A program made the position numbers and the translations under genes. A model generated the notes under the pieces. It was not told the origin of the DNA. It was given only the letters and a program-made list of their open reading frames with translations, and ran no database searches. A stretch of DNA of 64,000 bases from Rhynchopus euleeides (taxonomy: Eukaryota > Euglenozoa > Diplonemea > Diplonemida > Diplonemidae), in assembly GCA_963210315.1 (NCBI GenBank), contig OY723246.1, forward strand, positions 2,108,001 through 2,172,000. The letters run 5' to 3'. Shown here in pieces: positions 47,060 through 56,720 of this stretch. The first letter of the stretch is position 1. Every line of letters starts with the position of its first letter.

Positions 47060-48669
47060 GGCCCCCAGATGTCCTTGAGAAAAACTGTAATTTTTTTGAA
47101 ATATCCAGGTCTGGAGGTCAACAGTGCCAACCCACCCCCAAACCCACTCCGGATATGAATTTCCGGAGGTTTTTACCCACTTTTGGGCCCACCAACCCTC
47201 ATTTTTGGCCATTTTTTGGCATTTTTTTCGCTTTTCTGGGGTGAGTCCTGTGCAAGGTGGTTGCGGGGTCATTTTTGGGTAAAAATGTGCATTTTAACGC
47301 ACTTCTACTGGTCCTAGAGGCCCTGGATGGTATACAATGTGCCCCAGGGATGCCTAGGGTACATTTTTCACCCGAAAACCACCCAACATGGGGTCTAGTC
47401 GCCCAAATTTTATCATTTTTTCGTAAAATTGGGACATTTACCCCACATGGGCGAAACCCCCATTTTTCACAGTTTTTTCAAAATATCGGACCGAATTTGG
47501 GCAATTCGGTGGAGAAAACCTGTTCCGACAGGCCCATACACCCCTTATAGGGCATTCCCAGTGGTTTCTGGGTGGTTATACGGTTGCAGGGTGTCTACAA
47601 CATGGCTGCAGGATGTGTGCAGGGTCCTCCAACATCGTTGCAGGGTCCTTTTTTCACACACAACAAGAAGAAAGCTTGTCACAGTGAAAAAGATAGTTGG
47701 CAGCGCTTTGGGTGACAAACACAATCTACCTTGCCTTGTTGCTATGACTGTGCGCACACTCACACCAACCTTCATCAGGCAAAACACGTGGGAGGCCTTC
47801 GCTCTGTGCCACTGTGTGTCAAACTGTGTCACTTTGCAGCCAGTGTTGTGAGGCGGCTCACCATTCCTCACTTCTCTGCATTTCCGAGCGAAGGCCCCCG
47901 TGAGGTTTGTTCACCCGGGTTTGGCGCACAAACAAAACGCATTTTCACACACTTCTACTGGTCCTAGAGGCCCTGGATGGTATACAATGTACCCCAGGGA
48001 TGTCTAGGGTACGTTTTTCACCCGAAAACCACCCAAAATGGGGTCTAGTCGCCCCGATTTTGTCATTTTTTCATAAAAATTAGGACTTTTACCACACACG
48101 GGCAAATTCCCCGTTCTTCACAGTTTTTTCAAATTCTCGGACCGAATTTGGGCAACTCGGTGTAGAAAACCTGTTCCGACAGGCCCATACACCCCTTATA
48201 GGGCAGGCTCAGTGGTTTCTGGGTGGTTATTGGGTTATAGTGTGCCTGCAACATGGTTGCAGGATGTGTGCAGGGTGTGTGCAGGGTGGTTGCAGGGTCC
48301 TTTTTTTGGGTAAAAAAACACATTTTCACGTGATTCTACTGGTCCTAGAGGCCCTGGAGGGTATACAATGTACCCCAGGGATGTCTAGGGTACGTTTTTC
48401 ACCCGAAAACCACCCAAAATGGGGTCTAGTTGCCCCGATTTTGTCATTTTTTCATGAAAATTGGGATTTGCCCATAATGGGCGAAACCCCCTTTTTTCAC
48501 CGATTTTTCAAAAATTCGGGCCGAAAATGGGCGACTAAGTGTGAAAAACCGGTTTCATTGGGTCCCCAGACGTATTTTTGAGGCGGGTACACCCATTTTA
48601 GGTGCCAATAACCCTTGTTTGGGGTCGGAAAAATTTTTATTACAAATTTTTCAAGTACATCTGGTCCCC
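47060..48669. mobile_element. TA-flanked TIR element with three internal repeats
   Basis: Imperfect inverted ends share CCAGATGT(C/A)CTTGA(G/A)AAA; TA flanks at 47058-47059 (shared with the preceding element) and 48670-48671. The AT-rich interior carries three diverged copies of a ~240-bp unit containing CTACTGGTCCTAGAGGCCCT (starting about 47306, 47957 and 48336). Each also has a GGTATACAATGT-like segment, TTTTTCACCCGAAAACCACC and GGGGTCTAGTCGCCC-like segments. No coding sequence. Its base composition (AT-richer) differs from host genes. Confidence 0.75.
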
Positions 48670-48704
48670 TACCCCCCCCCCCCCCCATCACCCCCCTACC
48701 CCTC

Positions 48705-49757
48705 CAGGCATGTCGCTAAGCGTCGACCGTCGACCCAGTGATTTTTGGTTTCCCCCCCCATAAAAAGCGTCGACCCAGCGTCGACCCAGTGGAACTGGGT
48801 TGACGCTTGGTCGAGGCTTGGAGCGTCGACCCAGTGGAACTGAGTTGCCATTCAAGCCTGGACCAAGCGTCAACCCATTTATTACGCTGGGTCGATGCTT
48901 ACCTACACGGTGGACTCCAGCCACCCTAGCGGGAGTCTGGGAGCGGGAGTCTGAGAGGGTGTCTTTTTCTGCAGTATGTACTAGAGACTCCCGCTAGCGG
49001 GAGTCTATTTTCCAGCTAATTTAGGCTAAAGACTCCCGCTAGTTGAGACTCCCGAAAAGGGTTACCCTACCCCCGCTGGAGTCCACCGTGTAGCGTTGAC
49101 CCGATTACACTGGGTCGACGCTCACCAAGCGTCGTCCAAGCGTCAACCCACTTTCACTGGGTCGACGTCGAAGAGAGTATGGTTATGCAGGAACAGATGC
49201 TCACTACCGTGGCCTCCGGCGGCTGGGGGGCTCCGCCCCCCAGACCCCCCTGTGGTGCATGTCTCGTACTCAAGTCATTCGATTACCACCAGGTCAGGGA
49301 ATCCAACCACTCCAGTAGCCTCAGGGGGACGCAGCCAACTCACACAGAACCTGTACGCCCACAATGAACAGATGTTCACTACCGTGGCCTCCGGCGGCTG
49401 GGGGGCTCTGCCCCCAGACCCCCCATCTCGCGCGCCCGTCTAGTAACCAAGTCCTTGCGCTTCAACGGCCGTGGCACATCAGGGGGTAGCGTCGAAAGCA
49501 TGGTCCCGAAAGCCATTATTTGGGTTTCCTCCACCCGAGGATGGCGCGAGCGGGAGAGGAACCACGGAAGGAACCCAGCGCCTCACACCGTGCCCACCTA
49601 GTGGTCCACCGACGGGAAAATTAGGCAACAACACGAGCGCGCGCGAAGCGCGCGCGAGAAATATTGCCCCCTAGTGTTTTCCCCCCTGATTCCCCCCCCC
49701 AAAACAGGAGCGTCAACCCACCAAATCTCCAAAATCGAAAAGTTAGCGACAGGCCTG
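48705..49757. mobile_element. Mutator-like non-autonomous element, copy B (opposite orientation)
   Basis: Reverse complement of copy A (11619-12479) with the same 15-bp ends. Flanking 9-mers CTACCCCTC (48696-48704) and CTACCCCTG (49758-49766) match at 8 of 9. Apart from the 185-bp nested MITE plus its TA duplication, the length is ~866 bp against 861 bp for copy A. Confidence 0.85.
48906..49090. mobile_element. Nested MITE with TA target duplication
   Basis: 185 bp with perfect 16-bp inverted ends CACGGTGGACTCCAGC, flanked by TA at 48904-48905 and 49091-49092. The homologous site in Mutator-like copy A (12278-12279) has a single TA and no insert, so boundaries and duplication are shown by the empty site. 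The interior has palindromes of ACTCCCGCTAGCGGGAGT type. Tc1/mariner-like mobilisation is inferred from TA. Confidence 0.92.
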
Positions 49758-50282
49758 CTACCCCTGGTGTGGCTGGTTTCCCCCCTTCTAGGTACCCCAG
49801 AACTACCTTCAAACTACCTTTTTTTTATTACAGGGGGGGGTCAAATAAACGTACTTAGTACTACTATTCGGCGAACGCGCGGGCCTAAATCGACCTCGCC
49901 AGAAAATTAATAAATAGTTTGCGAGCGAATAGACGTACTAAGTACGTCTATTCAACTTTTCCTAAAAACGCTGTTTGCAGGGGCTCTGCGGGGCTGTTTG
50001 GTCCACCAGGGGCGCGCTGGCCACTGCTGTCGTCCGTCTCTCACTTCTTCTGCCTTCCGGTCGAGTATCCGCTCTGTTCTCGTCCTACCACTCGCCCCTC
50101 ATTTGGTTTCGTACCGTTTTGATTTGTATTGCCCCCCCCCCCCCTGGTTGACATTCTTGTTGAGTTAGTGAAAGCATACACAGTTCATCAGAGCTGTCAG
50201 CTTCACTGTCGGTGGTTGGTTGGTGCGTTGATGCTTAAAAAAAAGATGTGAAAAAGACAAGCCACAACCAGCACGCCCCAAC

Positions 50283-50941
50283 TTACTTCTTCTTCAAGTT
50301 CTTGGGCTTGCTGGGGCAAGTCTGCATGTTGTGCCCAGGCTTCCTACACCCTTTGCAGAGCCTGCGCGGTGTTTGTTGGGAGTCTGGGTGGTCGGGGACG
50401 CTGCGCGCTTCTTTTCGGAGGACTGGGAGGACTGGGAAGGCTGTGTCTGTGTGAGAGAGTTCACACGAACCGGCTTCGCCCATGCCAAGATGCTTGACTG
50501 TTGGGTTGGCTGAGACACAACTTTCTTTTGGGTGGACTGCTTCTCTGTGCTCTCTTTTGCCTTCCCGTCCAACCCAGGTTCAAGGTCCGCACCACCAGCC
50601 TCAGGGGATGTTTCTGTGCTTGGTGCGAAGGTGAGGTCCGGACAAAGGGAGCTCTTCACGAACCCGTCCTCCTCACCCGACACCTTCAGCACGTACCCCA
50701 TATCCCGCAAGCGCTCGGCTACCAGCGTGCCCTGGCCCGGGCCAGTTGGTTGAAGGAAGGCCGGGGAGCGCATGGCGGTGGCCCATCCTCGAATATCTTG
50801 AACAGGAGGCATTCCATCAGCAGGAGGCACATGAAAGCATCGGACGTCATCATTATGTCGGACACCAGCCGAAGCTATTGGCTCTGTTGGTGGATGGTGA
50901 AATCTGGGCAGTTGGATTGCGGGTTTGCGGGCGTGTGTTGA
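50283..50941 (-). pseudogene. Zinc-knuckle ORF remnant inside TIR element
   Basis: Minus strand: an unrecognised N-terminal part (GWATAMRSPAFLQPTGPGQG, AERLRDMGYVLKVSGEEDGF), a Ser/Thr/Gln-rich linker, then after a frame change near 50380 a CCHC knuckle CKGCRKPGHNMQTCPSKPK and stop at 50283. CxxCxxxGHNxxTC knuckles are common in MULE transposases and in some nucleic-acid binding proteins. It may be the C-terminal end of the element's lost transposase, or a captured host piece. Confidence 0.45.
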
Positions 50942-51134
50942 TCAGTGCTGCACAACAGGAGAGAATGTCAAACAACGTCAGGGAAGGGGGCTGCGGGGGG
51001 TGGGGGGTGGGCTCAGCTGGTCCTCGAAGGCTACATCTATGGTGAGGTGTGTCTGGGGCCATCCGTCCACATCTTCTCGTTGGTGGTAGGGACTGCGGAC
51101 GCCGTAGATGAGGAGTCGTTTAATGCGCGCCGCT

Positions 51135-51256
51135 CTTCAGCAGTGATTTTGACGCCTCTGGACCCCAGGAGTTTGCGGGTTTCCGGGTTTGCGGTCTTCA
51201 GCAGTGGTTCTGATGCCTCTGGACCGCAGGAGTTTGCGGGTTCGCTGGTTTCCCGT
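51135..51256. repeat. Tandem duplication, ~61-bp unit
   Basis: Two copies beginning CTTCAGCAGTG and containing CCTCTGGACC.CAGGAGTTTGC, within the TIR element at 49831. Confidence 0.85.
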
Positions 51257-51593
51257 CCGTATGTGTCTGAGGGGGGATGCCCCGATTCCCTTCGTCACGA
51301 CATATCTTTGAGCGTAGGTCACTTCCCCCCTCTACGGACCCCGTGCACCCTGGTTCCCCTAAGTGGCACCAATAGACCCCGTTGTCCCCATTCCTTGCCC
51401 CAAAGTTTGCAGATTTGTGTGTCTCCAAAAAGAAAATCTCAAAAAAAACGAAAAATTTCCCCAAAAAAAAAGGGTGAAAAGTAAGTACTACTATTCAACG
51501 GCCCAACGTGCCCCAGAGCCCCCAAAAAATAAGTACTACTATTCGGCTAAGTACTACTATTCAACTAAGTACGTTTATTTGACCCCCCCCTGT

Positions 51594-51780
51594 AAGCACA
51601 CTCGTGTGAGCGGAAAGCGCCCCACCACAGCTGCAACCAAACGTGCTCTATACACTAACCCCACCCTTCATCAGGCTCAGGGTGTGATCAGTTCAGGGTT
51701 TTGTGTGTAGAAGCGTCAACGCAACAAACAAAAGGAAATTCATCAGAGCGGTTGTAGCTGTGAAGTGATAGGGCGCTTTC
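51594..51780 (+). repeat. Solo A+B terminal repeat of YR retroelement (family 2), copy 2
   Basis: Same 186 bp as 32694-32879 with no difference seen, abutting the right end of the TIR element at 49831-51592. Ends in the arm GGGCGCTTT. No target duplication, as expected for tyrosine-recombinase integration. Confidence 0.8.
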
Positions 51781-51956
51781 CTTTTTTTGGCGTAGGTGCC
51801 AAAATTATTTCCTCCTGTTAACTGGCGGCTGGAGTAACGGGTGTAATGGGTGAAATTTTTTGACCCATGGTCAAAATGACCCCACCACGATCCGCACGAG
51901 TTCCAAATATTCAAAAGAACGAGGTTTTGGGAAAACCGAGGGGGGGAGGTCCCGAC

Positions 51957-52050
51957 GGGTGGTGGGTGGCGGAATCGAACCACCACCTGCGGTTTTCACG
52001 CCGAACACGCAGGCCCCATGCGACAGCACCTGACAAATCCATATTCGGGC
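51957..52050 (-). other. tRNA-like sequence with A- and B-box matches
   Basis: On the minus strand GGTGGTTCGATTCCGCC forms a five-pair T arm with an ideal B box (GGTTCGATTCC), and ~45 nt upstream TGTCGCATGGGG resembles an A box. A CCTGCG/CGCAGG stem lies between. I could not fold a proper acceptor and anticodon arm (loop too long, acceptor only about 4 pairs), so it is either a decayed tRNA or a tRNA-derived SINE head. Confidence 0.35.
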
Positions 52051-52137
52051 GCGGTGGCAAACTCCTCACGCAGGACACTCCCAGCATCTCCCGACGGCGT
52101 TCCCCTGAAGGGATCCCAGGGCCTCGCCTGGTCAGGC

Positions 52138-52214
52138 AGGTAGGGCAGCTGCCCTACCTATTTAATTTAGTCTGAAACCTTGGTAGGGCAGGCCTGACCA
52201 GCCTGCCCTACCAA
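52138..52214. repeat. Two adjacent palindromes left of the YR retroelement
   Basis: AGGTAGGGCAG|CTGCCCTACCT is a perfect 22-nt palindrome (52138-52159). It is followed at 52180-52214 by 14-bp arms TTGGTAGGGCAGGC / GCCTGCCCTACCAA. A close relative, AGGTAGGGCAGCTACCCTAC, sits right of the retroelement at ~56830. Confidence 0.8.
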
Positions 52215-52222
52215 GAATATTA

Positions 52223-52336
52223 TTTTTCAGCACACTTCGATGTGGGCGGAAAGTGTCGCGTGCTTGTTCGTGCCCTTGTGCTCCTCACTCACGACACCAT
52301 CATCAGCAGGAGTGTGAGTGTGGAAGCGTCAACGCA
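52223..52336 (+). repeat. A1 terminal repeat
   Basis: TTTTTCAGCACACTTCGATG at the start, arm GGAAAGTGTC, and terminal GTGTGGAAGCGTCAACGCA. Matches A2 at 56607-56720. Confidence 0.9.
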
Positions 52337-52423
52337 TACATATCGAGAATCATCAACACGTAGAAGTGAAAGCTACGACTGACCGAAGAGGAGCGGCATC
52401 AGGGAGACAAAACAAGGGGTATC

Positions 52424-52705
52424 AAGGAGACCAAGAGGCAGGACCTTCCTACCGGGGAGACTGTACTCTGTGTACGAACGAGGTATCAAGGGGACGAAGA
52501 GGGCACAACCTTCCTACCGGGGAGACTGTCCGCAAAGGATACCAAGAGGCAGGACCTTCCTACCGGGGAGACTGTACTCTGTGTACGAACGAGGTATCAA
52601 CGAACGAGGTATCAAGGGGACGAAGAGGGCACAACCTTCCTACCGGGGAGACTGTCCGCAAAGGAGACCAAGAGGCAGGACCTTCCTACCGGGGAGACTG
52701 CTCTA
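52424..52705 (+). repeat. Leader tandem repeats of the YR retroelement
   Basis: Alternating units built on ACCTTCCTACCGGGGAGACTG (five occurrences), some with TGTACGAACGAGGTATCAA, between A1 and Gag. One frame is open through it (PSYRGDC repeats), but it is more likely an untranslated leader; a packaging role would be a guess. Confidence 0.75.
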
Positions 52706-52951
52706 CAGGGTGTTCCTCCGGCAACGCGTCGGGGCTGGCCAGCCAGGAGCACGCCGGACATATCCAGTGGGGCTCCCCCGCCGTCTGCATAAACAGCTCG
52801 GCGGTGCCGGCCGTCGTGTGCTTTTTCATGCACGACTTTGTCGTGCGGCACCCACATCGGTAGCACGTGATGGTCGCGCTGTGAGAGACCCCGCACGACG
52901 GGAAGATGCAGGCCTGATGACTGGGAAGACGACGCGCAGCAGGAGGGGGAC

Positions 52952-53656
52952 ATGAACCAACCGGAGCAGTCTGCCAGCGCGCACGAGGGATCAGACAAGC
53001 TGGACCAAGTCCTCGCGGAGCTCGTCACCATCAAGAAGCAAAACACGAAACTGGAGGCCAGGGTGATCGACATGGAGAAGGCTTTGAAGGGGATGGGTGA
53101 CCGCCTGCAGGCAGAGGAGGAGGAGCTACCCGCAGTTTTCAGTCCCCACGTAGTCGCAACGTGGGGCACCATGGCTTCAGCCCATATGAGAAGGGAGGTG
53201 AGGAACAAGCTGTCTACAGCTTTTAACGAGGCGGCGATCGGCGCGATCAGCGAGAACAAGGCAGACTGGCTGGATCACCTCAAACGGGCTTTCGAGACTC
53301 TGGACAACATCCTCCTCCTCGTCAACAGCACCGGGCTAAACCAGGCTCACCGCAAGGGCCTGCACCACGCAGTGGCAAGGTTGTCGGCGCTGACGGTGGT
53401 GCGGGGGAAAACGGCCCGAGGGGTGTACGAGCAGAAATGCTTTGATGCGGGGTTCGCGGGTATCTCCGCTGTTCTACACCACAAATTTGTGAAGGACGCC
53501 GTGGATGCAGCGTCGCGGGAGGAGCAAGCGGAGAGGTCCCGCTCAGCCGCTTTTCCTCAACAGCGAGACTGGCGCTACGAACCGTATCACACACCGTCGG
53601 GAAAGGGGAAGGGAAGGGGGAAGGGGCACACCGGGTCAAAGAGATCAAAGCAATGA
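52952..53656 (+). CDS. Gag-like protein of the YR retroelement
   Basis: 234 residues. N-terminal coiled coil (LAELVTIKKQNTKLEARVID), then the conserved block FSPHVVATWG and a helical core shared with the Gag of the element at 62.3 kb (FSPHTVGTW). The C-terminal tail is basic, Gly/Lys-rich (SGKGKGRGKGHTGSKRSK), suited to RNA binding. It ends CAA-TGA-CTC; the YR continues in the same frame after the TGA. The TGA also overlaps an ATG (ATGA) in the frame that later carries RT. Confidence 0.8.
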   Translation: MNQPEQSASAHEGSDKLDQVLAELVTIKKQNTKLEARVIDMEKALKGMGDRLQAEEEELPAVFSPHVVATWGTMASAHMRREVRNKLSTAFNEAAIGAISENKADWLDHLKRAFETLDNILLLVNSTGLNQAHRKGLHHAVARLSALTVVRGKTARGVYEQKCFDAGFAGISAVLHHKFVKDAVDAASREEQAERSRSAAFPQQRDWRYEPYHTPSGKGKGRGKGHTGSKRSKQ

Positions 53657-54658
53657 CTCAAGCAAACACCCGCCCGCCCAACCCTACCTCTTCAGACCCT
53701 GCACCGCCAACTACCGACAGAAAGGAGCAACAAAAGCACGGGACGCAAGAAGAAAACACAAGCCCCACTGACCGAGAAGGCGCGCATCGTGGTGCGAGCG
53801 ACGCTGAGGGGCATCTTGGGAGACGCACTCTCCCCAAACTACTGGAAAACACTGTCGCGGACCATGGAGCGGTACGGGGATCTCCTGGAAGTGTGACAGG
53901 AGAAGGTGTGTGTCGTCGAGTCGCACGACGAAGGCGTGATGCGGTGGATGGCACACCTCCAGGCGGAGGGGCTGTCAGTGCAGTCGGCGCTGCAGTACAC
54001 CAACAACCTGGTGGCGGCGCTCCGCAGGCTCGCCGGCATCCACCTCGAACACAGCAGCATTTTGCGGGACTTCAGGAGAGCGCTAAAGCGGAGAGGGGCA
54101 CTGAAACCCCAGAAACACGCCGTGCCCGCAACGCGAGAGGAGGCAAAGGAAGCCATGCAGCGAGAGCCCAGGGACGTGGTGAAGATTGCGCTGAGTCTGA
54201 CGTGGGCGGGGGCAGCTCGGAGCTCAGATGTCCTGCGTTTGGACAGGGACGATGTCAAGCCGATGGGGAACGGACAGGTGGCAGTACGGTGGACGCAGTC
54301 GAAGTCCGATCCATACAGAGTCGGACGGATGACAGGGTTGCGAATGCCTCGACGCTACTACGAGCTCCTCACAGAGCACCTGCGCACGACGGCGCGTCCG
54401 CGAGAGAAAAAGGTGTTTCCACAGACTGTGACTTATGCATCCATAGCGGCGGCGGTGAAGCGGGTGAAGCTGACGCTGACACCACACTCGTTGAGACGGG
54501 GGGCACTGACGCACCTCGCGAGGCTCGGGCTGCCGCTAGAAGAGATCAGGTTGCTGTCCCGACACAGCACCATCGAGGGGGTGGTGCGCTACATCGACGC
54601 GGCGGAGAACATTCGGATCACAGAGACCGAGGCAGTGTCGAGCCGACTGGCTTGGTGA
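53657..54658 (+). pseudogene. Tyrosine recombinase of the YR retroelement, one internal stop
   Basis: In frame with Gag after its TGA. The N-terminal core-binding part (ARIVVRATLRGILGDALSP, YWKTLSRTMERYGDLLEV) is followed by an in-frame TGA at 53897-53899, then DEGVMRWMAHLQAEGLSVQS. The catalytic domain has Arg in WAGAARSSDVLRL, HSLRRG (His-x-x-Arg), SRHSTIEGVV with the second His, and the nucleophile Tyr in VVRYIDA. These are the R-H-R-H-Y residues of YRs, all present. The enzyme would integrate the circular cDNA. The internal TGA is either a single inactivating mutation or a second readthrough site. Without the first part an ORF from 53906 remains. Confidence 0.8.
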
Positions 54659-54726
54659 GGTCTAAAAAGCGCAGGGCAAAGCGGCGGCGTCGCGACGGAG
54701 ACATCGTGGCATCCCATTTCCCTCCT

Positions 54727-56701
54727 ATGCAAAAGAAGATGAGGCGGCTTCTAGCCGCAGCCCCGATGTACGACGCGACACCGGATGACGACGACGAGCG
54801 AGGGCGTCTTCCACCACCACGGGTGCCACAGCGCAAGACGGTGGAGGGAGACTGGGGCAACGAAAACTGGAGCAGCGGACAGGAGGACGCGGACTACGGG
54901 CCGGCAGTGGAACACATATACGGAGAAGAGATCGGAGTGCCTCTGGGGGATACGACTGTTCGACCACACGAGCAGGGAGACACGGGACAACATCAGAAGC
55001 TCGCCCCCAGCGGGACTCCACGACTGGACATCGGTGCATTGAGACAACTCGACACGGACGGGGAGCTGGACGGGGTCATCGACATGATAACGGACACGGC
55101 GGTGTTCCGCGAGGCACTGCTGGCGGGGCGTGAAGGGGCGTTCGCGAGGGAGAAGCGAAAGGTGTCCAGACACATGCTCCAGCACCTCGGGCAGCTGGAG
55201 GACTACGGGGTCTTGGTGCAAGAAGAATCAACGCTGATCCACCCGGCCTACACCGTGGCCAAAAAGAGCGGTGGCCTCAGGTTTATAGTGGACGCCAGGA
55301 CGCTGAACAAGGCGATGAAGCCCCCGCCCGACATAGTCTAAATTCCATCACGAGAGTGGCGCAGAGGCTGGCTAACGCTGACTGGGTTGTATTGGCCGAT
55401 GCGCGCAGCTGGTTCTACCAGTTCCCGGTGGCGGAGGATATACAGAAGTTCTTCGGGGTGCGTATCGGTGGCAAGCGGAACGATTTCGTCGACGCTCGCC
55501 TGCAGGTACTGTGCATGGGTTGGCCGTACTCCCCAGCTATTGCGCACAGGAGCGCGCGGGTGCTTCTCCCGCAGCCGCACGGCGAGGTGTGGATCGACAA
55601 TTTTTGCATCGTAGCGTCGAGCCACGCAGAGGCAGATCAGCGGTATCGGGACCTCCTGGGGCGGTGCAAAGCATGCAACGTGGAGCTGAACATGGACGAC
55701 ACTGCGGCGCCCCGACGCAGCGTTTCGTGGCGTTCGGGATTGACTTTGATCTGCTGACCCACTCATTGAGGATGGACCCGGCGTGGGTGAAGAAGCTGGC
55801 CGATCGTTTGGAGCTGGCCGAGATGATCGCAGGAGACGTAACGCCGAGGCGCGCCTTCAAGATTTTCGGTAGTGTGGTGTGGCAGAGTTACGTGGCGCGC
55901 AGCCCGCTCTGTTTCGCGCCAGCGATGCTGTCCTACATCAGGAGGATTGCCCGGACAACGCTGGAAGATAAGGGAAAGTGGGACTTAAAGGCGGTGGTAC
56001 CACCCTCGGTGCGGCACGAGCTGCGCCTGCGAATGTCCTTCCTCGAACAGAATAGCTGGCTGACATGTGTGCCACACACACGAGGCGCCTCGGTCTGGAG
56101 CGACGCGTCGAGCACAGCGTGGGCGGCGATCGCGATCGAGGGGACGTCAGAGAGGGTGTCGCAGGGAGTGTTCTCCGAGCAGGAACGCGGGGCGCACATC
56201 TTCCTGAAGGAGGCTTACGCTGCCCTACAGGGACTCAGACTCATCATCGCGAGTGGGTGCACAGCGCGCTGCTACATCGACAACCTGCCGCTGGTGCACT
56301 GCCTCGTAAAGGGACACTGCAGCAACTTTCGGGGAAATATCCTGCTACAACACATCGTGAACACTGCGACGGCTAAGAATCTCACGCTGGATGCGGTGTG
56401 GGTCCCGACGACAGAGCAACGCGCGGACTGCTATACGAGAGGGGCCGTCCATCCGGCGCCGATCCCACTCGATGTCACCCTTAGACCAAATGCAGCAAAC
56501 CAGACCGCTGTCTTCCACAACAGCGCCCCTCGGACGAGGGTAGTGTGGAAGCGTCAACGCAAAAAAGAAACCAAAGCAAAAAGTGCCGAACAAAGCGCAG
56601 TGACACTTTTTCAGCACACTTCGATGTGGGCGGAAAGTGTCGCGTGCTTGTTCGTGCCCTTGTGCTCCTCACTCACGACACCATCATCAGCAGGAGTGTG
56701 A
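54727..56701 (+). pseudogene. Reverse transcriptase / RNase H of the YR retroelement, two frameshifts
   Basis: Frame 1 from about ATG 54727 carries the RT start (HPAYTVAKKSGGLRFIVDAR, LNKAMKPPPDIV) and stops at 55341. The next frame from ~55338 carries LNSITRVAQRLANADWVVLA, DARSWFYQFPVAEDI and the palm motif VWIDNFCIV. After another shift near 55705 the third frame carries QRFVAFGIDFDLLTHSL and RNase H (WSDASSTAWAA, KEAYAALQGL, YIDNLPLVHC, WVPTTEQRADCYTRG). The shifts appear to be single-base. Frame 1 is open from the Gag stop through the YR region, so the true start is uncertain. The RT motif reads IDN where most RTs have x-DD. Stop lies in A2. Confidence 0.78.
56543..56611 (+). repeat. B1 repeat
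   Basis: GTGTGGAAGCGTCAACGCA start, AGTGCCGAACAAAGCGCAGT, then GACACTTTTT. Identical in plan to B2; its end overlaps the start of A2 by TTTTT. Confidence 0.9.
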
Positions 56702-56720
56702 GTGTGGAAGCGTCAACGCA
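56607..56720 (+). repeat. A2 repeat
   Basis: 114-bp match to A1; its last 19 bases are the first 19 of B2. Confidence 0.9.

Larger units (their letters stand above)
49831..51592. mobile_element. TA-flanked TIR element with G-tract ends and zinc-knuckle remnant
   Basis: The ends are perfect inverted repeats of about 29 bp beginning CAGGGGGGGGTCAAATAAAC, with TA outside (49829-49830 and 51593-51594). AAGTACTACTATTC units repeat near both ends (49853-49970 and 51484-51570). The interior carries a minus-strand reading frame with a zinc knuckle. End sequence resembles the foldback element (GGGGTCAAAT), suggesting a shared mobilising enzyme. Its left flank (ACCCCAGAACTACCTTCAAA, 49794-49813) recurs at 58016-58035 without the element. 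Confidence 0.8.

Noticed and set aside
52318-52863. ORF with PSYRGDC repeats as a gene
   Set aside because: It is a tandem DNA repeat in the leader of the retroelement, starts inside the A1 repeat and has no domain.
53653-55341. One 562-residue protein overlapping the whole recombinase
   Set aside because: Only the last ~200 residues look like RT; the part overlapping YR is a shadow frame in GC-rich DNA.
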